From: Turritopsis dohrnii
Taxonomy: Eukaryota; Cnidaria; Hydrozoa; Anthoathecata; Oceaniidae
Assembly (NCBI GenBank): GCA_027922465.2
Contig: BQMF02000018.1
Span: 1,364,001 to 1,428,000 of the forward strand
Reading direction: 5' to 3'
DNA: 64,000 nt
Positions 1 through 11,816 of the stretch are shown here, piece after piece (position 1 is the first letter of the stretch; each line of letters opens with the position of its first letter). The notes beneath the pieces are model-generated. The model did not search any database, was not told the DNA's origin, and saw nothing but the letters and a program-made list of their open reading frames with translations. Made by a program: the position numbers and the translations under genes.

Positions 1-627
1 CAGCTTCGATTTCAAAATTGTCTAACTTTGGTTCAATATCACCATCTGTGAGCACTTGACGTAAGACCTCTCTGTCATCAAAGTCGACTACCACATCTAA
101 CTTCTCTTCTTCATCTTCTGCATTCTCATCGTACACATCCACTAGCCCATCCCATGCCAGTGACGGGTCACGTGTTAGCTTTTTCTTTCGGTTTTTCTCA
201 TGTTTGTTAAAGCTTCCTGCGACTTCATTATTTACTGTTGGTGCCGCGTCTAAACTGTAATCATACCACAAGCATTTCTTTACGTTCTGTTTACTTAGTG
301 GTGGTGTATTCTGTCCGTTGTTATTTACTTCAAAATCCGTTTGAATTCGTTCAGTACTTTCCACAGGAACATGGAACTCCACAGAAAACGTATCATGAGA
401 CAGCCTGTTCATATCTGCATCACAATCTTCAGGTTCGTCTTTATTGATCTCCTCATTTATGTGGTTTGATTGTTCAGTGTGTACTTGACTACTTTGCTCT
501 AGTGTTTTGTCTTGTACTGCTTTTGCGAATTCGCCAGCACTACTTTTAAGAGTGTTTTCTTCTTCAACGTTTGCATCTGTTTTGAAGTCTGAAGTCTGAT
601 TTTCTTCTAGTTTGTCATCAACGATAT
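1..627 (-). CDS. Partial acidic exon of an unidentified protein, running off the left edge
   Basis: An open frame on the minus strand runs from a good splice acceptor (TTGACATCTAG at about 628-640) to the window edge, about 209 residues without a stop. The peptide starts DIVDDKLEENQ and ends LDNFEIEA. It is hydrophilic and acidic, with a basic patch (KHEKNRKKK) and the run AEDEEEK, and I recognise no domain. The exon opens in phase 1. No convincing upstream minus-strand coding exon lies between 627 and 1654, where the ALG13 gene is on the other strand. The large exon 2840-4762 of the neighbouring ankyrin gene ends in a compatible phase and has similar composition, so this may be an alternative 3' exon of that gene. 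It could equally be a separate gene with a tiny or non-coding first exon. Confidence 0.55.
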
Positions 628-1009
628 CTAGATGTCAAGAGAATAGCGAATGTTTACTTTGTATATTATATTTAAGATAAACAAACAAACATATACGAGC
701 TAAATACTTGTGAAAATGATACTACTCCTAGTAAAATTAAAGTTTACACACTTTTTAAAAGACGTTTGCATTAATCATGATAATAATCTCAACAGGCATG
801 TAGAGACCCATGAATGTTTTATGGCATTGATGGTTAAGAGAAATTCAAGGAACACAAAACAAAATGCATAGAAGGCAGTTTGCCATCAAGACTTGAGGAA
901 ACATTCTTTTTACTTTCGTTTTCAATTTATGTTTACATAATTTTGTTTGTTTTAGTTTCGAGAAGAAAATCATGTGATTCATTCATACTATTCCAAAACC
1001 AATGACGTC

Positions 1010-1504
1010 ATGAAGAACTACGCGTTCGTTACCGTGGGAACCACACATTTTGATGAGTTGATAAAGACTGTAACTTCTACAGAGGTCCTTCATACTCTCG
1101 TGCAGTTAGGGTTTGAGCATGTTTTGTTGCAAACTGGTCGTGGAAAATACAAAGTGGATGTTTCCAGAAAAGATATCACAGTAGTTCAATATGACTTCAA
1201 AGCATCTATACAAGACGATCTTGCGGGAGCATCGCTTATTATCAGCCATGCTGGTGCAGGAAGTGTTTTAGAAAGCTTAGCATTGAAAAAACCGTTACTC
1301 GTTGTCATTAACGATTCTTTGATGGATAATCATCAATATGAACTAGCCGAAAAAATGTCGGAAGAGGGATACCTTCATTACTGTACATGCGCAGAACTGA
1401 ATGAGACACTGGCCAATAAGAACTTTGATACATTAAAGCAATTACCGCGTGTCGATCCCAATGTATTTGGCAATTACGTTAAGCGTGTAATGAATATCAT
1501 GTAA
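1010..1504 (+). CDS. ALG13: ALG13-like UDP-GlcNAc transferase catalytic subunit
   Basis: A 164-residue intronless reading frame starting MKNYAFVTVGTTHFDEL. ALG13 pairs with the membrane protein ALG14 on the cytosolic face of the ER and adds the second GlcNAc to dolichol-PP-GlcNAc in N-glycan precursor synthesis. Family marks visible are the N-terminal FVTVGTT strand-loop, TGRG near residue 50 and the donor-binding segment SHAGAGSVLESL with downstream NDSLMDNHQYELA. The length equals the usual short ALG13 form, with no OTU or Tudor extension. The frame is open further 5' but has no earlier ATG, so the start at 1010 is preferred. A pyrimidine-rich acceptor (TTTGTTTTAG, about 946-955) lies some 55 bases upstream and suggests a spliced 5' UTR or a spliced-leader site. 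The gene is opposite in strand to both neighbours. Confidence 0.93.
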   Translation: MKNYAFVTVGTTHFDELIKTVTSTEVLHTLVQLGFEHVLLQTGRGKYKVDVSRKDITVVQYDFKASIQDDLAGASLIISHAGAGSVLESLALKKPLLVVINDSLMDNHQYELAEKMSEEGYLHYCTCAELNETLANKNFDTLKQLPRVDPNVFGNYVKRVMNIM

Positions 1505-1653
1505 CAAGAAATAATTTCTTCACTTGAATAGGCTTGTAATTATGCTCAACAGAACTCAATTCTGATTGGCTCCCTGCATGTTTGTTGAACTAATATTTAG
1601 ATAAGAAGTTGCGATATTGAGGCTGTTGTTTTTTGAAGAAAAATTCGAGATTT

Positions 1654-4600
1654 CTAATCATGCTGATGTAAGATCGTTTCTAAGAGATACGACAGTTGAT
1701 TGTTTGTTCTTTGTATTTTTTCAAATCTTTCTCGCACTGTTCTGAGGGAAAAAAAAATCAATTTCCACAGCATAAAGAAACAAATAAGCATAAGTATGTT
1801 TTGAGCCTGTGTTTTGTAGTCTTTAACAGATGAAAACCCACCTGTGTGAACGGCATTCGACTGGTCAGTATCAGTGATGACGATGTTTACAAACTCGTTC
1901 AAGATTTCGTCTTTGGTCTTTCCTTCGTCAATTTCCTGATCATGTAGCCTCAAATTCTCGGTGGATAAAACACGTTGCACCACGTCAGCCTTCAACACAG
2001 AAAAAATATACGTGCATGAAATAAACTATTTCGATAAATTAGGAAACATTGTTAACACTGTTCAGCACTTCACGGTATCGTGACAATTCTCTGAAAACTC
2101 TTTCGGCATGAAGTGTTCGCTTATGGACTTTATTTATTTTCACTGCATATCAAATTTTATTCATACATCTAACATCTTTATATTGAAATCTTTTTAATTC
2201 TTGTTCTCTAAACGTTTCCACAAACGTGCAAATGTAATACACGACTTCTACAATCTTTCACCTCATAAATGTTTTGTTAACAATCCTTTGGACAATTGTT
2301 TAGTTCGAAAAATTAAAAATAAATAAATTTCTCTTTCAACTTTTTAAATTCAACTAACAGTGATAAAAAAATGGAGTCATTTTAACTGGGTGAATCCGTG
2401 TCAACATGAATTCGTAATAGTGGTTTCGATTGTAGATTGTTTTTCTTGATTTTTTGAAGAAAGTGTTTTTAGAAATTTCAGATCTACTAGACAGGATTAT
2501 CAGGTTGCCAACCAAAACAAAACCAAGGAGATTTTCTTATAAAAGAAACGAGCAATTTGAAAGATAAGGGAGATAGTATGTTATCTAATTCTCTCAGACC
2601 ATGCTGAGGTTGGAGGTTGTCGTTATCAAAACCTAAAAATCTTCTACTGCAGTAAGTGTATTGATGTGATGTCCGCTGAGGACTTAAAGATGTTAGTGAT
2701 AAGATATGTATACATACCTGTTCGTCTTTATCTTCTATCGTTTTATACGTGCCATCTAAAAATATTACAGATTTTATTTCATTATATCTTCGTGTGTGTG
2801 TGTGTATGTGTCCGATTTATCACAAACCATTCCACTTACTGTCATTTTTTTCTTCTTCTGTTGATTGTTCGATGATGGGCGGCATGTACTTCAAAAGCTC
2901 CAATGTTATCTTTCTTTCTGTCGAGTCATCCCCAGTACAATCTTCATCTTCTTCCGATGGACTCAGTTCTTCGATTACATCTTCGAGACGATGACCGTTA
3001 AATGAAAACGATGAGGCCGTATACCCAGGGGATTGACCAACTTCGTATTCAGCCTCATGAAGTTCAAACGAAGCCATGCTATCCTCTAATGCAGAAACTT
3101 CACAGTCCACTTGTTTGATGTTGTTGATTTCGCTTTGATTCGACGAGTGATCGCTATCAGAGTTTGTTTTCGGTGTTTGCTCGTTAATAAGCGTTTTATA
3201 CGCACTGCCGTTCAAGCTTATATCGTCGTCATCTGGCTTATTGCACGTTGCTGCAGTGTGATCACCTGGTAACGAGGTTTGTTGACAGTCCGTCTTTTGG
3301 TCGTTTAGTTCGATGGTTTTGATAGGCGTCGAATGTTTGGGATCACCATTCGGAAAACTAAACGTCTCATCGGTTTTAAAGCTTTCTGTCGGCGTGTTTG
3401 AACGGTTTTCCGTATGATTATTCGACTTTTGTGGACTACCTAGTGCGAACACGCCATGTTCTTGAACGGTATGCGGATGAAGTGCGTCGGTAACTACATC
3501 GTGAGTACTCCCTTCCTCTCCAAGACCCACCCCTACTAATATTGGTAGTAAACCCTGTTGAAGGGAAGTCATTGTTTTTTTGGAGGGTGAATTGCTGTTT
3601 TGTTTCGTGTTGCTCTCCTCCGGTGTAAAAGTTATGCTGTATGAAATGTCTTTTTTCGGATGATCATCCAACGAATAATAACCACTGTCAGGGCGCAAAG
3701 AACGCCCTTGATTTTCACCCAACGATGTTTTTCGAACGCCTGCTTTGTTAGGTTTACTTCTCATCACTTCCATGTTTAAACTCCTGGTGAAACCACGGAC
3801 ATCGTCGTTATCCTCCATACTGGCCGACTCTGTGACGGAGGTAGACGATTGAGATCTGGACATTTTGGGAACAATTAACACGTGTTTTTCTTCACCGCTA
3901 CTTTTATCGATTGTGATACTGTTATTGAATCCTCTTCCATCGTCGGAAGAAGCACTGCTTTTACGGCTCCTACTTGGACGCAACTCGCCACTAGATGTCG
4001 ATCGTTTTAGTTTTGAAAAAAACGACAAGAAACTTTTCCCCTTTTTCTCTTTCTTTGGTTCGTACTGAAAACTTTTACTGAATCCCCTGGCATCGTCATT
4101 GTGATCACTGGTTTTGACAAGCTCGCTAGAAGATCTTGCTTTAGACAGATTTTGAATCGTAAAAACGTATTTGTCTTCTTTTCCGGCCTGATCCAGAGCA
4201 CAGCTACTATTAAACCTCCGTAAATCTTCTCTTGAATCACGTTTAAAGCCATGACTTTCCGAAATGGATCGTGTTTTTTGCTCATTTGATAAAACATGCA
4301 GATATTGATTTCCATTTCCAATTGAATCGTCTAGTTTATAGCTCGCAGAAAACCCCTTCGAATCGTCCAATGATCGTTCAAAAGTCTCATCATCACCATA
4401 GGTACTAGATTGTTCTTTAACATCACCTCCGCTTCCTTCCTCATCGTCCTCTTGTTTCGTCTCTTTCTCTCCAAAGTCCCATACTTCCCAATCCTCCATT
4501 TTCTTATGCGAATTCAAAAAATTCTTACAGTCAGGCCAAGAAAAAGATCTTTTCAACTTATCTCGTCTGTGTATCGACTCACAATATTTGTAGAAGAAAC

Positions 4601-6869
4601 GATTCTGTTGATCTTTATAGCAGGTATTGTCTTCTAAACACGAATCACTGCTCAGTTCATCGACTTGTGGTTTGTTTATACTCGTGATGTGTCCATGAAT
4701 AGTTAGAAGAGCACTTGTTTTACTTTCGATGCTTCTTTTCACAATGTTACTCTCAGTAAAATCTTAAAAACACAATTATATAAAAAATAAAAGACACGGT
4801 TTTTATGTAGTTCTCTCTAGAGATTCTCTTATGCTGTTCTAAAACGTAAACTAATTTCTTTGTTAGAGTTTATCACCTTCCTTTGGTAAAAAATATTTAT
4901 TTATTCAACACTTCGACTTGTCTTGCTAATTGTGAAGTCATTATAAAGTGGTTTTTAAAAAGATCTGATCATCAACGTTTTTTTGCTGTTGCCACGGACA
5001 ATGAATAAAATCTGATTATGAAAATAAAGAGATTACACACCTAACGATTCTAATGGAATGCAAACATCAACACAGTCATTTCAAATTCTGCCCTGGAGGA
5101 TATTACTTAAGAATAAAGGAAACATGAAGCTAAGATGTAGAAATTCTCCAAGCGAAATTAAGTTTATCTTAATAAGACGCAACATCTTGTTCCTATTCCA
5201 TTGTTGGATCCTCTCAATTGCTTGATTTTAAATAAAATAGTTTTAAACAACATGTAACCTACCTCTACCAATGCTACTGTCTGTCAAATGTATATTTATT
5301 GCATTCAGATCATTATAACTCAATCCTTTATTTCCGATCCATTGTTGGGTGCTAAAGAGGCCATCTCGAAGGTTGATGAATACGTCATCATCATCGATAT
5401 CATCGTAAAAGCTTTCGCCAACGTCACTAAAATCATCAACACTACGCAAAGTGGAGAAACCGGAATCAGAATACCAATCGTTGTTGCCGACTTTTTCTCC
5501 ACAAATTTTGCTTGTGTTTTCTTTGTCATAAGTTGGCGTTAAAATATTGCTTATGGCGTCATCAGTTGGCGTTAATATTTTCCCGCTAAACCCTTCCTCT
5601 AAATAATTATTTGAAAACTTGACGCACTTTTGATAGACAAGGGTATGGTCTTTGTTTTCGTTAATTCTAGGCTTTTCTTTGCTTTGTTTCAAATTGAAAT
5701 ATTTTTCTCTCAATTTTTTGCGTATTAACAGTCGACCTTGAAATCCTTCGATAACATCTGTTTCATTTCCTCTGGTTACTTCATCCTAAAAAATACCCAA
5801 AACTCAAGTTATTCATTGCTATTCGCTGGATCTTGAGTGGAAGGTGGCTACGCCAAACGTTCTTTCTGGTAATGAATGTTTTTATACTTGTTGTATGTTT
5901 TTATTTATTTTTGAAACATCATCCAAAACCGTAAAAGTATCAATCAAAAGTATGGTAAAAGATTTCAAATTAATGACATCTAGGGTGAACTGGGATTCTC
6001 GATTCAGTTGTGTCTTAAAAGTTATTCCCTGTCGCGAAAAGGAAAAATAACAACTTTTTGCTAACCACAAATAATTTTCTGAGTTTTAAGCTGAGCTCAT
6101 CACTTTTAAGAGTGGTCATATTTTCCACAACAACAAAAGCACAGGAAAAGATTATATTGTGCAATATTCACATAAGAAAGCGGAAAAACTTTTCCCTTCA
6201 TATTCTGACCAATAGGAACACGTCAAACAATAAATTTAATCAAAGTAAAATCAAGCACATCATGTAACACGTGATTTCACAGACTATGCTTTTATTGGAG
6301 AATAACAACAATCCATATCGAAAATTTCTCCTCAGTAGCTACATCAAACGCGCATCACATTCAATCATAATAAAAAATCTTAGAAAAGTGAACACCTCAA
6401 TAGGTTTGGAACCATCAATATACGGTATCAAAAATTCCTTTTCGAGTAGGATTGCCAACTCAGATGCAGTGAATCCATTTCCATCTTTAATTTCTTTATC
6501 GAAGTTGTTGGCTATCAATCTAAAAACAAATACAGCAGAAATCAAAATTTCCTATTTTGTTTTTTTTCAAATAATCGCATATTTCAACTACATTTTTAGC
6601 GTTATAAAGTTCCGATGGAGTCAGAAATGTCTGAAGCGTGACCTCATTTACCCAAATAAAAATTACAAAGCTTACGCCACAAAATTGTCGAAGAGAAATC
6701 GCCAAAGGAACTATTATAGATTGGGTTTCAAATTTTGTACAAAAACTGTACAAAAAATAAAAACTAGGTCCTCGGTTATGCGGTCCAACTAAATTTCATA
6801 CCTTGAAATAACTGATTTGTTACCCAAAATGATAGCTTTATGTAAATCCGTAAATCCAAATACGTCCAT
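1654..6869 (-). CDS. Ankyrin-repeat protein with serine-rich repeat region and C-terminal membrane anchor
   Basis: Six coding exons fit by splice signal and phase: 6869-6802, 6519-6396, 5785-5263, 4762-2840, 2755-2718 (38 bases) and 1989-1654, giving about 1003 residues. Residues 1-65 form ankyrin repeats (MDVFGFTDLHKAIILGNK, then DGNGFTASELAILLEKE). The middle is disordered and rich in Ser, Asp and Lys. Within the big exon a motif of the form DD-x-RGF-x-x-S followed by a basic/serine cluster recurs about five times at ~40-residue spacing. The last exon has a charged segment (EIDEGKTKDEIL) and then a single hydrophobic helix (LMLICFFMLWKLIFFSL) some 50 residues from the end, so a tail-anchored protein is likely, with the bulk in the cytosol. 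I do not recognise the family. The many RSxS-type sites suggest phosphorylation (inference). Confidence 0.8.
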
Positions 6870-6990
6870 ATCTTGACCATCATGATGAATAAGAAGCTTG
6901 TAAGGAATGACAAGGAAGATCCTTGAACAAACTATACAAAATCTTTTGATCCATTTTACCCACGTTACCATCAAACAAAGTGACACTTAC

Positions 6991-7048
6991 CGGATACACG
7001 TCCTTTTGAAATATCACCTTCCCAGAACTTCAGTTGTTGTTGAACAAA
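6991..7048 (-). other. Possible 5' UTR exon of the ankyrin gene
   Basis: A 58-base segment is bounded by a good acceptor (TTGCTTATTTAG) and a strong donor (GTAAGTG). It does not join in frame to the ankyrin exon that contains the first usable ATG (6869), and holds no in-frame ATG itself. It therefore fits a non-coding leader exon better than a coding one. Confidence 0.35.
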
Positions 7049-7104
7049 CTAAATAAGCAAGTCGTTGTGTTTTTGAATTCAACGTTAAACATATTTTTAG
7101 AGTC

Positions 7105-8366
7105 GAACGTAAAAGCTCTTAAGAGGTGATGGTTTCTTCAATAAACACTTTGGCTCGTGAGTAATTTCATTCTGAAGAGGGCGCAATGTTTTCGATTGAA
7201 TAAAGTTTCATCGATCCTCGCTGGAATCGTAACCAATAACAACAATAGATCGACTCTCACAATAATTATACGTTTACAAGACAAATTGTTACGGGTTGCC
7301 GTAGATTTAATCAAGTTACGGAAAATCATTATTACAGAAAGGTCACCGTGCGTCATTGTTACGTCATTGTTACAGTTTCGAAGGGAAAGTTTCCATCACA
7401 CTTTTCTTTGTTTTTCAGATGAAACATTGAAGGAAATGAAAGTGGATATTGTTTCTGTGCAAAGATCTGTCTATATGTTATATCAAAAGCGTACAAAGTG
7501 TGAAAAACTTGGGGAATAATTCGATTTAGAAAAAATGAAAAACGTAAATGATTTTGTTCACCTGGCTTAACGTAATAACCCCAGCCTACTTGGTTTAAAC
7601 CAAGTTGGGATTTGGTCAACTTGTTTGAAAGTTGATATGGTTTGTGACAAAGTTGTGAAACCAAGTTGACCATTGATGTACCAAGTTGGCAATTGCTGAA
7701 TGCTCTCTGATAAGAATCCGAGTTGGTTTACGACACGTAAACACCAAAACTAAAAACTGTTATGCTTTACCTGGTTAATGCAAACATGGACAAGACGACT
7801 TGGAAGTCAAAAACTTCGCTATATTATCTAACAGAAACTGAGCACTCTTACAATTCCAACAAGGATATAGCTACTTTTTACAAAACTGTGAAAATTAAAC
7901 AAGAGCGATATGGCACAAAACGTTAGCAGCATTTCAACTCGCAATATACGAAACAAATAGATCTAAACTTATTCATCGGAAAATCCGCGTAAAACTTTAT
8001 TAACCTTTATCTCCTAGACACAAGTGTCACTGGTACAAGTATACATTTTGAATGGATTTGCAAGTGTAAATTAGGTTTCACTAAGAAGCACCAAAAACTA
8101 TTGCTCAAAACAACAGAAATATGCTGAACTGGAACAATGGCTACGTATTTATATCAAAATTTGAGGAGCCATAAGAAAAAAAATAGAAACAAAAAAAAAG
8201 TTCTTCGACAAAAAATAACAAAGTAAAATACAAGCGAAAACCCTTTTTCAGGGACTGCGGAGCAAAATTACATGATTCACATGATTCCAAAGTGATGCTT
8301 GGTGTTCGAAGTTCTCCCCTTTGTATTTTATAGGAATTTCGCTGCTACTGTAATCAAACATTGAAA
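7105..8366. other. Gene-poor stretch
   Basis: I see no convincing gene. A plus-strand frame from 7420 to 7519 (DETLKEMKVDIVSVQ...) follows an acceptor-like TTGTTTTTCAG and could be a terminal exon, but nothing upstream joins to it. Around 7590-7690 the motif CCAAGTTG recurs on both strands, including the palindrome CTTGGTTTAAACCAAG, which looks like remains of a repeat. Confidence 0.4.
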
Positions 8367-9004
8367 ATACACGATAAGTTTAATTGGACCGTTTAGTTGT
8401 AACATAAAACTGATCGTGTAAACAGCAAAGACGTACAATTTTTTCTGGTTTTATAAGTTTTTTAAAAAGTTGGACATGTTCAACTTTGGCCAACTAGTTG
8501 GACGTTTGTTTCTATTGAATTTGAATTAAATAAACAAAAGCTCTATTGTGATGTTGTTTACCAGCCACGTGTTTGTGAAACATATGTTGAGAGAGTTGAG
8601 TATAGTGGTGAAAGCATACTTTTTGAAAATGGCTAGCAAAGCAGAAAAGGAAGAAAAAACAGAAAAATTCATTGAAGAATGGAAAAAGCTCCAATGTCTA
8701 TTCTGTAGGATCTTCCATTCGAAATAAGCACCATATTTCTTTCTTTTTAAAAGCCAGAGCTTCACCCAAGTAACTTTTTTTCGTTTTTTACCCTATTATT
8801 TTCTTCAAAGATATGCGTTGCTGCTATAGCTACTAAAGCTACTGATATGCGTCTGCGCTGATTGATATCCATTGCGAAAAGAGGAGTTTTTTCTTTTCAA
8901 CAGATAAGTTTAAACTGATCGTGTAAACAGCTGCCAATCTACATTTAAACTTATAAGTTTTTTATATGCAACTTATTGGTCCAATTAAACTTATCGTGTA
9001 TTTC
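8367..9004. mobile_element. Foldback/MITE-like element with 24-bp inverted repeats
   Basis: The left end ATACACGATAAGTTTAATTG (continuing GACC) recurs as a perfect reverse complement at 8981-9004, a 24-bp terminal inverted repeat. A second motif, AACTGATCGTGTAAACAGC, occurs near both ends in the same direction (about 8408 and 8913). The element is about 638 bp and holds a short reading frame. It is likely a non-autonomous DNA transposon. The superfamily is not settled because the target-site duplication is unclear. Confidence 0.75.
8629..8727 (+). pseudogene. Short MADF-like reading frame inside the foldback element
   Basis: A 32-residue frame begins MASKAEKEEKTEKFIEEWKK and continues LQCLFC before a stop. 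The arrangement of a charged start, FIEEW and a small hydrophobic motif resembles the first helix of MADF/Myb-SANT-like DNA-binding domains, which accompany PIF/Harbinger transposases. Only the first helix is present, so this is a truncated remnant. The similarity is short, so the call is tentative. Confidence 0.4.
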
Positions 9005-10200
9005 AGCCTTTACTAAGGTGTGCAGACATGGCTCATATACAAGTTTTAATCGGATTATTTACTTTAGTGAGATCGTCCAAAATGTCACGAGATATGTATC
9101 ATAGAACAACGAAACAAATACTATAGCGAAATTAAAAATTCCACACCAATCCGAAATTCCAAACCTTCAAATTACCTCAGTACCGTAGGTACCATTTTCC
9201 TTTAACTCTTTCTTTTCATTGATTTTCGATTTTTATCCTTATAATTATGCTGATTTATGATAACGATGCGAATAATTATTATTGAATAATTAACAACGTG
9301 GAGCTAAGCAACAGTACCAAACTCGATAGGTGAGCGATAAATAATTCAAAGATATTAAAATTTACTGTTAAATCAAATATTTCAAATAAACAGAGCTTGG
9401 ATGTTTAAAAATATTTTGGCAATATGTATTCTTAAATAAATTATAAGTTGGTCGAAAGTCATGATTGAAGACAAAACATACATTTTGAAATTTTGATTTA
9501 TGAGATAAGTTCGTGATTCTCATTATATAGATATAATCTTATATGGGTTTATTTATTTATTTATTTATTATTATTATCAATTCCTAAATTTTTAATCACC
9601 TCGACTTAATTTTGTGCTATAGGTTTGTCTCGATCATTACCTGCTAGGTTTCGGTTAAAACTTTGTTTTCTTGTCTTGGTTAAATGAGCAAAGTATTGCT
9701 AAATGCCTCGTTTTTTCAAACAAAAATAAATAGACCAATCAAAATATTGCATGATCTTGTTCACCAACACATTCTGTGATTAGATTAGAACACAAACAAA
9801 TATTTCATGTATACCTGCATAAAACATGTGTCCATTCCATTCACGTCGCACACACCTTGTAATCGATTACTCTCAACATGTAATACATGTGACAAGTGAA
9901 ATAAAACTGTTTAGATAGAAACCGTATGCAACAACTCGTTAACAAAGAACTTCTTACTTGAAGTATTATAAAAATTTGAAATTATTTTTTTCTTTTGTGT
10001 TGCGGTTTAATTTACTTGTAATGAGATTAAAATGAATTTTCTTGTTCAATTGACAACATAATTTTATAGATTATGCATAAGCCGTACGTCACAAATTTGT
10101 CCCATGTGACGATGTTAGGTTAATTACAGAAACAAAAATTCACGTGTTCAATACGCAACCCGAGGCCGACTGATTTTCTCTTCTTCGAACAGAAACCAAA
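9005..10200. other. Intergenic, no gene seen
   Basis: An AT-rich stretch without a persuasive frame on either strand. A TTTA/TTA microsatellite lies at about 9549-9576. Confidence 0.5.
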
Positions 10201-10205
10201 TTGAA

Positions 10206-10720
10206 TTGTCAACTTCATTGCTTAGCATCATTGCTTGCTTTTCCTTTTCTATAGCAGACCAAATTCTACTTAAGGACCCAGCACAAAATGTACTTCTGTT
10301 GAATATTGGTCAAGGCCTTGTCTTGACAAAGACAGATTCTTTTATCTTGTTCCATGAGCATTTCTTTCACATAAGGATCAACATCCTTCACAGTTTTAAT
10401 GTTTGATGGAACTGGATTGTTGGCAAGAATGTTTGGTTAGTCATAAAAATACCCATGTGTTTATTTACTTAACTAGCAAGTCCAGTGTCGAGCATCCAAC
10501 TATTAATTGCAGTATTTGTAAGCTCAAATCTTCCCACTTTCGTTGGTGGTTCGTCCACACTCGTCTAACAACCCTCTTTTCGGGGCTCTGTTTGTACTCT
10601 CTATGGAGTTACGTATGCCCTCCTCATTGTCGTAGGTAGCCTTGAGATTGACGTGCTAACTCCTCTTTAGGGCTGTTTTCAAGCACAACATTGTTGAATA
10701 TTTCGTCTGCCATTCTACGA
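10206..10720 (-). pseudogene. Broken coding relic, probably from a transposable element
   Basis: Read on the minus strand, several frames carry protein-like peptides in order, separated by frameshifts and stops: MADEIFNNVVLENSPKEELA (about 10711 down), then RAPKRGLLDECGRTTNESG, then VKDVDPYVKEMLMEQDK and, after a shift, LSRIWSAIEKEKQ. The order of the last pieces resembles gag-like proteins of retroelements found in cnidarian genomes (from memory; not verified). It cannot be expressed as one protein. A diverged host pseudogene is the alternative. Confidence 0.4.
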
Positions 10721-10821
10721 AAAACACCTGACAAAAACATAACAGCAAAACAACTTTTTTACGTCGAAAATAATTATCCATTACGAATAAAACAAATAAA
10801 AACCTGAATACTCACTTTTAT

Positions 10822-11056
10822 GGAAGCCAATTGTCACATATTTTTGCTGCACTTTTCAAACAGACGGAAGAACGAAAGAATTACTACTAAGCTACGATTA
10901 GCGCTATGGGTGTCGAACTACCGTAGAATAGGGACTTGAGCTGTATCTTTGAGCTGTAACAATTGATATACTTGGTATATCAAAAGGTGTGAAGTGATAT
11001 ACCAAGTATATCATTTGATATTCTTAGTATATCAAAAATATGTGACAATCGGCTTC
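10822..11056. repeat. Short foldback element with 24-bp inverted ends
   Basis: GGAAGCCAATTGTCACATAT(TTTT) at 10822-10845 recurs in reverse complement at 11035-11056 with one or two mismatches. Inside, near-palindromic GATATACTTGGTATATC-type motifs at about 10972-11034 occur three times. It is likely a small MITE, lying beside the coding relic. Confidence 0.65.
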
Positions 11057-11816
11057 GATACTATCACTTCACACACGTCCTAATCGTTCGAGCGAGAAAG
11101 ATAGAAGAGGAGGTTAAAGCCATGACCTCTAGCTTTATGCGAGAAGGGTGAGAACCAGTATTAGCTCTGCGGCGGAGATTTCATTATATCTAATTGTTAA
11201 GTCTATTATTTCTTGTGTTTCTGCAAGGACAAAAACGGAAAAACTTTAGCTTAACTCAACTTTCTATGTAACGGAACAAAGCTGAAAATGAGATCTTACA
11301 AATAAAAACCTGAAATTCAATATCAAAACAATCAAAATCGATATCGATATCAACGTTTGAATCTTGTCGACGAGACATAATTAGCTAAAATGGGAGTTCT
11401 TCTCAAGCAAAACATTTCACAAAATATTTACATCAGGTTGGATCTTCGAATGCTCTGTAGCTGAAAACTTGTATTTTGATAATAGCGAAGTATTTCATGA
11501 AGCTCTTTTTTTGCTTTTTTTGAATTTATTTTACCGATGCTAGATATGCGCAGTGAACACACTGATGTGGGCCTCCAGCAGGAATGTATACCTCAGATTT
11601 TAAGGCAGAGAACTTGCACACACTAGACTGATAGGTGATTGTGGTCTTAAGTAATTTTTGGCACTCGTTCATTACATTCACAATTTTATACAGCCTTCTG
11701 CTGCATACATTATCATTCTATAAGCACAACAATCTAGTTTGAAATCCGTAGATTCACTTTAAGCAATAAAGATTACGCAAAATGTTCCCCCTTTAATTTA
11801 TATATTTCGTTTTTAA

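Noticed and set aside
2794..2814. TG microsatellite near the ankyrin microexon as a regulatory element
   Set aside because: A short simple repeat without further support.
6520..6753. Extra ankyrin-like exon (NAKNVVEICDYLKKN)
   Set aside because: No acceptor in the right phase; joining 6802 directly to 6519 gives a perfect ankyrin repeat in frame.
5844..6792. Three plus-strand frames of 60-170 residues
   Set aside because: They lie in introns and antisense to the ankyrin exon, with no domain and AT-biased composition.
10520..10600. Insulin A-chain-like peptide KRGLLDECGR on the minus strand
   Set aside because: Only one cysteine follows the KR site; insulin A chains need the CC..C..C pattern, and the frame stops shortly after. 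It belongs to the broken relic.
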